Both the position numbers and the translations under genes were made by a program. A stretch of DNA of 64,000 nucleotides from Trochalopteron elliotii (Eukaryota > Chordata > Aves > Passeriformes > Leiothrichidae). The notes under the pieces were generated by a model, which had not been told where the DNA came from, ran no database searches, and saw nothing but the letters and a program-made list of their open reading frames with translations. Each line of letters opens with the position of its first letter. Position 1 is the first letter of the stretch. Of this stretch, positions 48,901-61,150 are shown piece by piece. Location: positions 8,001,402-8,065,401 of the forward strand of contig JANPWX010000033.1 of the NCBI GenBank assembly GCA_024734555.1, given 5' to 3'.

Positions 48901-49413
48901 CTTTTCTCCTGTGAAACATTCTCTCTTCCTAGAAATAAGCACTGACAGACAGAGACAGCAGCAAGGTTTTAGGAGCTGTGTGTATGTACTGGACTCTGAC
49001 AGAGTTGCCTTCAGGTATGTCATAGCTCTCTATGTTTGCACCCATATTCAAATAGATTTTTCTGTTGTGTGAAACCTCCGACAAGAGCTAATGAAATGTC
49101 CTCCCTCATCTGGTGAAAAGTGGTGGGTGGGAGTGCAGGAGCCCCATGGGGTTTGTGCACAGATGACCTGACACTGAATTTCAGCCCTGTGAAGGGGACA
49201 CAGTCCTCACCTGTGACTGTCCTGGTGGCAGCAGGTTGTCCTAGTTGCAGTTGAGTGTCAGAAGAATCAGTTTCTGTTCAGCCATCCTTGATGTTATGTC
49301 CTTTCATACCTATGAGAGAAACTGTCTACGCAGGTGCTGGTGCAGAAATACATCAGTTGAGCTGTGAACAATGAACTACATTCTTTCTTCTAACACTAAA
49401 TTCAGATCTTGCT

Positions 49414-49458
49414 AAAAAAAAAAAAAAAAAAAAAAGAAGAAGAAGAAGAAGAAAAAAA
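49414..49458. repeat. A22 tract followed by (GAA)n
   Basis: Twenty-two A, then about six GAA units ending in an A-rich tail. The strand is purine-only across about 45 bases. No retrocopy is evident in the 100 bases before it. Confidence 0.9.
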
Positions 49459-52400
49459 TAGGACAGATTGCACAGTGAACAAAAACTTTCAGTTCAGACC
49501 ATGCCAGGGTAGGTAGTGAGTGGTGGGTTTGAAAGGCCTTGTCAGGTTTGTGTTCAGCTGGTGTGTGCAGTGTTGTAAGGAGCAGAATTATGTGTATTGC
49601 ACAGGCAGGTACTGAGGATGCTGCTGACTCCTCTCACTCCCGTGTCAGCCTGAGAAACTTTGAAAATCAGTCTTCCCCAGTGTGGATGTCTTATCTGTTG
49701 AGTGTACCATGTACTAGATGTTTTAAATTCCTTGTATTTTCCCACATGACTTCTTTTGGAATAAAGTGCAGCTGCAAATGGATTTCCACTCTCCGATTTC
49801 CCTCCCTTGCAATGTGGCAACTTGAAGCTTGGCAAATGCAGTTTTTATAACCTATGACAAATGTGCTCATAACCTTGTACTTTAACATCAGCTGCTCACC
49901 ATTCTTGCCTAATCTGAAAAGCTTGATAATAAACATTCAGGCAGGAAAAACTATTGAGACTATTGAGTGGCTGTTATAATAACTCTGATTCAGTACCTTG
50001 AAGGGCTAAAATGAAATTGAACCTGATAACATCAATTCTGTGCAACGTGTCTTTTCTACCAGCTTTTAATAATTTTTCATAACAACTCTGCATTAACACC
50101 CTATTCTGGAAACTCTTTCCTCTGTTGTTCTCTGGTATTACACACTCCTTGTTTTGCTTTTCTAAATAATATTTCTTGTTCTCATTTATCTGTGCTCTCG
50201 ACATATCACCAGGTAGATTTGATGGATTTCTCATCCTGAAAGCCATCTGCTCAGCTGTGTTAGATAACATAAACCCATCCACCAAAACGCAGCTTGATAG
50301 AAGTTCCTGCTAAACCAAAGCACTCATTTATGATCCTTTTTCCCAACATTTGCCCCCTGGCCAGGCCCTCCCAGCTAAAACCTTTCAGACAGTCTTGGGG
50401 ACAAATTTTGGCCATGGTAAGAGCTCCTGGGGACTGCTTGGGGAGGCTGGCCAGAGTGCATGGAAAGAGGTGGATGAAGTGTCCTAAAAGGGAAAAGGAG
50501 TCATACTCCTGTGGTAGGTTATTGTGCCCAAAACAGAAGATGGATGAAACTGGGAGGACAGAATTCAGGGACAGTAAAGAAAGTAGGGTAGGCAGTGTGT
50601 CCTTGGAGCCTGGGGGTTGGATGACCCTAAAGAAGAGCAGCAGCAGGAATAAGAGGCTCTGTTCTGATCCTCTATTCAGCTCCTGCTCTTCTGGCATAAA
50701 CTCTTGTGCAGGCCATCAGAGAACTGGGTATGATGGTGAGGGTTTCATGAAGGAAAACAAAAAACCTAAATAAAACTATTTATTTCTTTTAACTAGGCCT
50801 TTCCCTGCCTTTTTTGCCTTGCACTTGCAAGGTGGAGAGCTGCCTGTGCACAGGACCATATCTGGGGCTGTGGCCTGTCCTCTGGGCTCTTGGATGGAAA
50901 ATGCATCTGCCATCAAGACCTCAAGCTGTGGTAAAAGCCTGAAGGGCTCTGAGACATTCAATCAAGTTTGTAAGAGCTATATAGTGGGTTTGTCATGCTC
51001 ATGACTGAACAGTTGTATTTCTATTGTGTTTTGACTGAAGAGATTTTCTGTTTGACCTGCCCATGTACAGAAGCAATCTGGCATGAACCACATGGGCTGT
51101 ACTCAGGCTAAAAAGGAAGTATATTTTACTTTTGCTGAGATATTTCTTATCCCAGTCAGTCAGAGTTGTTGAGGTCACTGGTCAGCAGCACAGGGGTATG
51201 TGCCAGGGAAGCCCAAGCAGTGGGTCAGGCAAGGAAGGTTTTTGATCAGGGTGATGGGTGTCACCCTCAGGTGCCCATGGGGGAGGCACAGCCATGAGCA
51301 CCAGGAGACTCAGCCTGAAAAGACACTGTGGTGTTATACAGAGCCCAACTGCTGCTGACTGCATCCAGCTGCATGAAAAAGTGTCTACAGAATTTGTGGC
51401 TTCTGAAACATGTAAGTTGTGCTATGTGTAATTTTCGCCACTTCCCACCATGGTAGAGGTGGGATTTCTCACTCAGAGGAATGCATGTTGTACTGACTCT
51501 GGAGAATGAATATGTGCCTCCAAGTGGAATTTCACAGCCTGGCCTTCCTCCTCAGAGCTCACAGGGCTTCTGGTTTCCTTTGGCAGGAGGTATGCCATGA
51601 AAAAAGTTACTCCTGGAGGGATTGAGTATTTCTTGGGCTAATTACCTTGTATTGTTTGCAATCCTTGAATCATCTAAGTTCATGTGCTGAGTGCAATAAG
51701 GGGAAAGTGGCTAGAACCTGTAGTGTAGCTTAATGAAAACTAATGCAAGTTTAAATAAAAAGAAGCAAACAAGTCCCTAGTGACATACCTGAGCTACAGT
51801 TCCACAAAATTTAATTAATCTTTCCTTTGTATTAAACATTATGATGCAGGGAAGAATCTGTGTCGAGGACAGCAGTGACTAATTTCACAGCAAGGAGTAA
51901 ACTTTTGTATGTGATTTTGTCTCACCACATGCCTGGAAGCGGGTACAAAGGAATAACAACTGAGGACCTCAGGTACAGAGACAGCTGCTGGATGGGCCAG
52001 GTCATCAGCTGACATCACCAGGTAAATATAGGCAGGAGGTGTTTGGTCTTTTTCAATCAAGAAGTAAAGGGAAATATTTTTAGTGCATGTTTGAAACACC
52101 TCTGCTGCTGCAGATGGTGTGTCACTGCTCTGGGCTCTGACCTCAGCCACTGGTAAAGTTTGGTTCTACATTGCACTGGCCACAGGCTTGCAACCCTTTG
52201 GCCAAATGCCCCAGAAACAGCAGGTATATCGAGTTAAAGCTTTATTTCTCACATATTAACCACATAAACCTTTCCAGAGGTTTAACACAACCATTTGCAG
52301 AGCAAGAACCTTTACTATGTTCTCACAACACACAGAAGTTCCTCCTGAGCAGCCCCTACCCACAGCTGCTTGCTGCCATGTTGCAGATATATATAAACAA

Positions 52401-55400
52401 TGACTAGAGAGGTAAGTATTTGCTCAGGAGATCCATATCAATATCTGTGAACTGGGTGAAGATCTGCATTTCCCATAGCCAGGATCCTGTTTACTCCCCC
52501 ACTTTCAGACCTCCTGCCATAGCCTTAGAGAGAGCAAATATGCCTGGGATTCACTGAATTCTGTTTTTTGTGTACCTTTGCCTCTGGAATCAGCTTCCTG
52601 TGCTAGCAGGAGCACCTTCACAGGAGGAGGCAGCTCCTCAATCCTGAGGAGGAGGACTTTGGTCCAAGACCAGCCAGGGATGCTGGCAGCTGCACCAGCT
52701 GCTGCTGCAGGCTTGCTCTGCAGGATTTCCTTCTGGCAGCAGTCAATGCTCTCTTTTATCTTAAAAAAAAAATTCCCCTCCTGCTGCTGCATGAATAGAT
52801 TCCCTGTCCTGGAAAGTAGACCAAGATAATAAGAGTCCAACCCCTAGTGCAGGCATTTTAGAGGGGGCTTGCCAGGCTGGAATGTGATGCCTCAGGCACA
52901 GCCCCACCACCTTAGTCAGGTCATTGCCTGGTGTGGGGCAGACCCAACAAGCAGGGAGGGCAGGCAGTGAGGGCTCCTGTCTCCCAGAGTGGCAAGGTTT
53001 GGAGGGCACCATCTCACACACTTTGACAGTGCTGGGAGATCAGCAATTTACAGACTCTTTCCACTGACACCTCATCTGCTGTTTCTAACCTTAACCACTT
53101 TTGGTTATACCAGTAGTGTTTCTACCCCTCAATATGTTCCACAAATCACTAGAATCACTAAATATCCAGCTGATGATGAAGACTGTGTCTCCCAGAGCTG
53201 GTGGTCAGCCAAAAGAGCTGGATTTGCTCTGGGGAGTCAATATTTGTAGAGCTAAAGACCCAAAATAAGCATGAGGAAATGATGTGGAGGATTTAGTGAG
53301 AGAAATGTCTGAACTCCTGTGAAGAGTTTATTTTGCCACTCTCTGATGAGGTACTAACCTGACAAAAAGCAGATGGTTGATGAAGTGTCACAGTCATCTC
53401 CGTGGCATTGGTGATCCCAAGGAGGACACTCTGACAGATAAAAGGAGCTGTGTTTCATCCTCTGCATGTCTTGCATGTAATTTGTTGCACAGGCTGATGG
53501 CACTGTGAGAGATGAGCAGCTCATCACTCCTTGGGTCTCTCCCTCGCCCTTCCCATCATACATTTAATGTACAGTGTGTTTTCCTGACTGCTGCAGTGCC
53601 AGGAAGTCTCTTGCCATAGAATTTTGATTGAGTTTGGGTTTTTTTGCATGTGGTTTTGTTGAAAATATGGTTTCACAAGAAACACAGCATTGCTGCAGAG
53701 CTTTCGTCCTCTGTTGGTGCACAAGAAGAAGTTAGAATCCTTACAGAAAAAACCTGAAAATATTAGCACAGGAAAATTAGTAAATATATTTGTAAGTTAA
53801 TCCAGAGAAAAATACTCATAGTGGTCCATTGGGTTTTTCTGATGGGGATGAAAAAGCAGAAGACCCGTCAATATTATTTTATGCTAAATAAGTGATAACA
53901 GGGTCAGTCTTTTTTAACGCCCTCTCTCCACTGTTTGACTTATACTTGACTTATTGAAGCCAAAGACCTGCATTATTTCATAAATGCATTGGGCACAAAT
54001 GCTCTGATGGGGGAGAAGTTAATTAGGATGAAGAGGGAAGCTGCTTTCCAGGTGCAGGAGCCATTAGTATTCTTCTGCTCTAGTTCCCTGAACTGCTGCA
54101 TTTATTAACCTTTAGCCAGATCAGAACCGATTTCTCCTGTTTCTTACATAATGTTGGAATTATAATTGACAGCACTGATGAAAGGGAAAAGTCTCTCTGC
54201 AACTCATATTTTTCTTGCTTTCATGTAGAGGGTTTTAGAACAAGAGTCTTATCAGCTGTGAATAATTGCATCTCATTAGCTGTGTACTGGAGTTATATGT
54301 ATATGCATATTGGAGTCGTGTATATATTGGGCTGGGAAATGTTATGGCTTGCTTCAAGTGGCACTGGGGATGTGAAATTCAGTGTGGATGGCATGTTTAT
54401 GTAACTGTGTGACATTGCTGAAGAGGTAGGAGATGATGGTTGCACATTTGGGTGTTTGCAATGGTTTTCTCCGGTACCTCAATAGGTTTTGCTCTTCTAG
54501 GAAAATTTAGTTCTGTGCTGATCTTGTAAATCCAAATTCACAGAAAGTTTTGGAGTCTCTAATAGACAGAGAAAGCTGCCAAAAAAGTAACTTGTATAAG
54601 AATGCTAAGTTGTCTTAGCCCTCAAATCCTTTAGAACATTAGGAAAATCAAATAATCCATTTACAATCTTTTGATTGCACCCTTTAGTTCTTTGGGATTT
54701 CTTTTTTCCATACGGCTAGAAGAGGGTTCTTTTTAATAAAATGAGATGGTTTATTTCCCAGAGGGCAGGTGTCTTCTCCTTAAAGGGGCTAAACAGTTAC
54801 CCAGAGATGACTTTCCATTGTGCAGAAGCTGCAGCTGCCACATGGCTCTATGATAGGGGCTCCCACCCCTGGGAATAACCTGGCTGCAGAGCAATCATTC
54901 ATTGCTTTCTGGTGCAAGGACTATCTTGTCATTGCTCGTAGTTCAGAGGCAATTCAACTCACATACACATATATTGGCATGAAGAAAATGTCAACTGCTC
55001 TTATTTCCAGCAAAACAGTGACATAATTGTCAAGCCGATGGAAAAAAAAAAGCTTCTTCCTAATTTATTTGTTATTAAACAAAGAAAAAAAATCTGCTGT
55101 TTGACTAAGGAATGCTTTCCACATTTGCAGGAAAAACAGCTAAAATTTTATGCTGGGACAATTCACAATGAAGTTGTTGAAATATGACTGTCATATAAAT
55201 CCTCATGGATTCTTTCTTTCCAAAATCAGCAAACTGCTGATTTCTTCTTATTCCAATTGGATTACAGATATTTAACCTAAGCAGAGCTTTCATGTAGGGT
55301 TAATTTTGTATTATTGTTTTCTCAAAATTATAATTACAGGTCCCCTTATATACAGCATAACATCAAATTATATAGGAATATTTCTTACTTTAGGCTACTT

Positions 55401-58400
55401 TATACTTTCTCTTAGAGAAGAATATAAAATATATACTTTTTTTTCCTTAAGATAACTTATGTTTGACAGTTTTGTCTTTGGTTCGACCAAAGGATTTCAG
55501 TACCTGACCAGAAAGTTCTGGGAATCAAATTCCCAGTGCTGCCAGCATAGTGCACAGCAAGGAGATAAGAGTCCAGAAATCACATTTCCACTTGTGTCGA
55601 GATGAACATTTGAAGGACAAGATTGCTGCTGACTGCAAATAGTGGAGTCTGCAGGACTTTTTCCAGAAACAAATTGAAGTATGTTCAGCAATATATTAAT
55701 TAGCAGCTGGAAAGGAATATTGGGAGGGTTGTGGTAGTGATTAATTGTTTAGCCTATTAAATTGTTTTCCTAGCATTTGATTTTTTTTCAACAGAAATAA
55801 ATTACTTTGGGTATTATAGCTCGTGCTTATGTGAGGAAAGACGAAGGTATTTTTCTAAGATAGCAGAAGGATTTTCTCCTGTATTTCTAAGGAAAGTAAT
55901 AGTGAAGATCCATCAACACTTGAGAACTGCCTGGAAGATAATAGATAATTATAGACTTCATTATGCTTTCAAACAGGCATGCAAAATTTTAAATCAGACC
56001 TTTAAAACTGCAGGAATGCAGGGAAAAAATTGTGAGGAGCACCAATTTTCTGATCAATCAACACTTGCAATGAAAAAAATCAGGATTATGTTCTTAGAGG
56101 CTTAGTGAATATTTTTCCATCAAACTTAGGATTTTAATAAAGCAGAGATGGAATCCATGCATGAAACCTTCCAAACCATCAGTCACAACCAAACACCAGG
56201 CTGGACATAAAACTGAGAAATTACATAAAACTGAGGCATGAAGATGAGCAAAGAAAGGAAACCAGACTGCATGAAACTGCAATTAATCAAAAAGGTTGGC
56301 TTCCAAACAACGTAACTCTCCCAGGCTGTTTCTAGAATGGGGAAACCTCTGCAAAGGAGTAACTTCTTCAGCAGTGAGGCATTCACACGTGCAAGGGGAT
56401 ATTCTGTCCCTTTGAGTTTTCTTCTAATGTTTGGTTACACACTTCATTAGATATTGAAGTTCACCTTGCCTGTGAAAACCAATGCAATTAATACTTTCTC
56501 AGTAATCAGGACATAAATACCCTCCTGGTGAAGCAGGTCATATTATGAGCATTTAGCTTTCCACTGGGGAGATTTCAGTGTATCCTGTCCTTTACAACTT
56601 TTTGATTTAGCAGGAGGAATAGACTAGCTGGAACAACTTGCCACCTTCAGCTGTTATCACCTTCAAACTCCCAAATACATTCCTACCACGGGGGACATCC
56701 TGCAGCTTTGCAAAGCCCACATTACTGATTATTTTTATCTTCCTGGGCTTGGTAATGTGGCCATAGTGACTTGGGAACTTGCATCTCCTTGACCCAGGTG
56801 CAAGGATGGGTCCTGGTCATGCTGTTGGCTCTTTAATCCCTGCAGCTGTGTTTTCCTTTCAATCTGTATGGAGGAAGAGTGACCCTCTTTTCAAGATGTG
56901 CTAAGAAATAATCATAACTTGGCTGAAGAGCACTATAAAAAGCAACAATGTTTGGGCTTGCTGAGCTGGGCAGAAGAGCTCAGCACTACTTCAGCTTCAT
57001 TTTGGAGCCCAAGGCACCCAGAGGGATTGAGAGGGATGAGTCAGTGCCTGTGCAGGGTGTTAGAGCCTTACAGAGTGCTGAGTAAGGAACTGCTGAGATG
57101 GAGACGCAGGAAACGCAACTGAGTTGGTTCAGTGTTAGCTAAAACACACACCAGCTCTGGCAGGACACACTTTTTAGACACTCTTCCCCTGTTTTATACT
57201 CCTGCTGAGGCCTGGTATTGGCAACATTATTTCATGCTTGCACTCTTCTGCTGTTGCTGTACTGAAAGGTGGAATATTACCTTTGAGCTTCAATGAGGAT
57301 AGAAAATCAGGCCAACTCATCTGATGGGAACCCTCCACCTGCTCACCTCTCCATGGGTGAAACATTAGAGAAGACTGTTCTTCCTCCAATGGTATAATTT
57401 AGATATCATTTAGAGTGTCTTTTTAATTAAATCAGTGCAAGGTAGGCCAAGAAAAAAGCATCTAAAATGTGTTCACACAGGTGGTGATATTGGTATAATT
57501 TTACCAGTTCCATTCATGCTCGTATAGAAAAACTTAGAAGAACGGGTCTTAATCAAAGATGAACTTGGATGACAGTTTAAGTGATCAGATTCATGCCTTC
57601 TTAAAATATGTGTCTAAAACAGGTATGTTGTTTCTGTTTTGGTCCTCTTTAGTGCCATCTATAATCATGCCCCTATTAAAATACTTTTAGGGACTATTTA
57701 TTTGATAGACTCTCAAGTATTCATTATCTTAATTACCCACTATAAATTAGCCATGATACTCTATCCTTGTTTGGTGCAAAAATAATGACTTGTTTTCATT
57801 CAGGTGCTAATCACCAAATCTTAATCCTTTGCTAGTTTATTATGGATTTTCAGAGGAAAAATTAAAGGAGAATCTTAAATATATTTGTTCCCTAACTTGT
57901 CTTTTAACAGCAGTACATCCATTCTGCCTCTGGAGAGCTTAAGAAGATGGTGTCAGGCTGCAGAGCCAGGGAATTGTGTGCCTGTGGTGCTGGGAGGTGA
58001 CAGGATGGGTGTCCCATTGCTGTGGGATGGGATGTGCTCCAGCTCTTTGAGAGCTGTGCATCAGCATTGCCTGATGTGTTCTAATGGGATTTCTTGTTGG
58101 CACCTTTTATACAATTGTTTGTCATTCTCCAGTGGTGCCAAGGCTTGCCACAGCAGATGCAGCCAGCTCCTGATGATGCCCTGCAGGGTAAGGCCCTGAG
58201 CTGGGCTGGTTGCTGTCTGCTCACCCTCCCCTGGCACACTGTGCCTGCTGGAGCTGCTGGGTGTTACTGGTGCAGGGGGGAGTGGAGGCATGGTTGTATT
58301 TGTCCCTGTGCTTTCTGTCGAGGTATGAAATGAAATCTGTGAGGCTGAAGAGGACTGAGATGCCCAGGTTTGCTTCATGGAGATAAGGAGGTACCCCAGA

Positions 58401-61131
58401 GTGACTCTGGCTGTGCTCTGCAGAGAAGGTGGCATTGAGGAGAGGTATTGCCCATCTCCAGTGGTGAAGGAGGAACAGCCTGTGACAGGCAATCTTCTAC
58501 GTGCCTGGCTGGGTCAGTGGTATCCACAGCCAGGGCAGGGCTGCAGAGTAAGTGCTTGGAGCATGAGCCTTCCAAGGCCCTGGATCTGGAAGGTCTGCAT
58601 GCAGGAAAGTGAGCACTCAGAAGCAGAAACTTTTCTTCAGGATATCTGCCCTGTGCTCACAGAGGACTTTGTGGGCAGAGTAGAATAACTGTACACTTAT
58701 CAATTGGAAGAGCACCTTATGCTTGCTTAGATTTTCCTGTGGAGACCGTGCAAGCATGGTTACAGCAGGGGACAACAGAGACTGTCTATTCCCAGTCTGT
58801 CTCCAGCCAGAAGGTCACACTTTGTCCTGGCACTACAAAAATCTGCCCCTTGCTGATGCCATGTGTCCCTCACAATGGCAATCTCTGAGCCCCTCTTAGC
58901 CAGCCCATCTCAACCCAAACTCATTATAACAGGGGTAGTATAAGAGTTCCTGTTGTTGCAAATGACTGCAAAGAATTTTCTTAAGGTCACCTATCAAATA
59001 GCAGAAATGAGACCATCATTTAAGTTTTGGTCCTATGCTGCAGTCACTGGGCTGCAGTGCTCCACCTGCAGTGCTTCGCCTCCACCAAAACTATACAATT
59101 AATCAAATTCTAAAGATATGTTGAAGACCAGGAGCATAAAAATATGGAGAAGTTTCTCCATAGCTTGTTAGAATAGTGAATGTTGTAGTGTCTACAGATG
59201 GTGCACTGTAATCTAACAGCTTGCCACGAGCCAAAAGAAGCCCACAGCATTTTATTTCAGTAGTGTTATCACTGGAATTATTTATTAATGTTCCAGTCTT
59301 ACTCTAGTGGAAGAGTGTCTTTTTATTAAATCAGGTTTAAGATATTTGTATCAGTGCTATTTCCAGCTGACATGATTTTTCATGGCAATTGGGTAAGCAA
59401 ATAATTACACAGTATGATGTTGAGGGCCTGAAAAATTTCATATATGCCATGTTGTCTATAATGCTCAAAATAATCCCGATCAAAAGATGGTATGAATTGT
59501 ATGGGAATTAATATTATCATGCAAATGTATTTAAGTGTTAATTCTCTTTGATGTGAACATGTAGAAAAGCCTTAGGTATCAGTGAAGATTAGGGGAAAAC
59601 TGACTATTTCTGGTTACTTGCTCATAATAATACAGACAGATTGTCTGTGCTAAATTGCTAAACCACTTTGCCAGGCTTTTCAATATCTTTTTTTTTTCCT
59701 TGTCCTTTTTTTTTCCTTTAAACTTGATTTTATTAATATTTGCCTATCAAAATGTTAGGAGTAGGAAGGAAGAGAAAGTCTTCAAGGGAAATATATTTTA
59801 TGATTACTATATGTAAACAGCACTTGACGTTACACTCAGATTTGAATTTTGTTCTTCCAGAAATATTACAGAATTTTTATAGTCAATGGGTGAAGGGAAG
59901 GAAAGCTCTGCATTAGAGCTCATTGGTCTTTATACCTGTAGAGGTCTCAAACTCTTGACTTCTACATGCCTGACACCTCCAAGGAACTCCTGAATGTCCT
60001 ATACCTGCATGTGTAGGTCTTTTACTTCTAGAAACTTTCTGGCTGAAAGAGACAATTGCCCATTTCATACCTGTCAGTAAGGCTTGGCATTGAGCCTGTT
60101 GTAAACTGACTAATGTGTGTTTGGTTTTATGCCATTCTATATGCTTTAGAAGAAATTAGTTTGAAGTAATTCCAGTTTGTCACTGAAAAAAATGAAACTA
60201 ATTTCAGGAAAAAACTGAAATACATGATGGTAAAAGGCTGATCATTCTAAATGCCAGTTGAACACCTGATTTACACAATAACCTGGTTTTTATGACACTT
60301 GGCCAAATATGAATGTAGACGATGGTACAGACAGGCTTTTGTCTGAATTTTTGTTGTTTGGCTAATGTGGCAGGACAAAGCTGAAATACTAGTAAAAAAG
60401 AAAAGTACCTTGTTGCATACATTTGAAAATGCCTTTTGATGATATATGCAAATATTCTCTGATTAACTCTTTTGATTCCATGAGTTGAATCTGTTTGTTT
60501 CCTTCCCTTATGAACCTCACATCCAATAGGGGTCTGCCCTTGAAAACCTGCCTACCCTTCTTAGTTGAAACTTTAGTTTTTTATACTATGAGATTACTTT
60601 CAAACCAGTGCACCTGTTCTTAATAGTACACTATTCGCTTCCTTGCAGCAGTCAGTCATTTTACTGATATTTGTTGCTATGTGCCTTCAAAATTAGTAGT
60701 GCTACTGTTTAAAATGAATGCTACTAAAATTACATATTAACTAGCAAGCTGTTGGAATCTCTGTTACCAATAACTGCCAGGAAAAATAATTTCACGCTAT
60801 ACATTTAATTTGGAATTCACTATGGGCCAAGAATTACTTATATCTGTCAGGGTTTCCCAACAGAAGATTCAGGAATAAAATAACTATTGTTTAAAAGTTA
60901 AACTTTCTTTAAATAATTTTCTATACTGATGTCTTGTATGTTTGCTCTCTGACAAGAAATAAAATTTTAATGTATAAAACCACTGCAAAGTGAAATTGCT
61001 AATGATTACTCCATGGTGCATTGGACTGTGATGGAAGATCTGGATAGCAAGACCCTACTGGGTTTGGGCTCTATCCATATAATAAATTTCCTTTATTCCA
61101 GGAAGAGAAATTTCTCATAGATAATCCTTGC

Positions 61132-61150
61132 AAATTAAATTAAATTAAAT
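61132..61150. repeat. Short AAATT pentamer repeat
   Basis: Nearly four units of a pentanucleotide repeat in AT-rich intergenic sequence. Confidence 0.8.

Noticed and set aside
50260..50773. Pair of 145- and 159-codon open frames on opposite strands
   Set aside because: Mutual shadows in a moderately GC-rich stretch. Neither has a recognisable domain.
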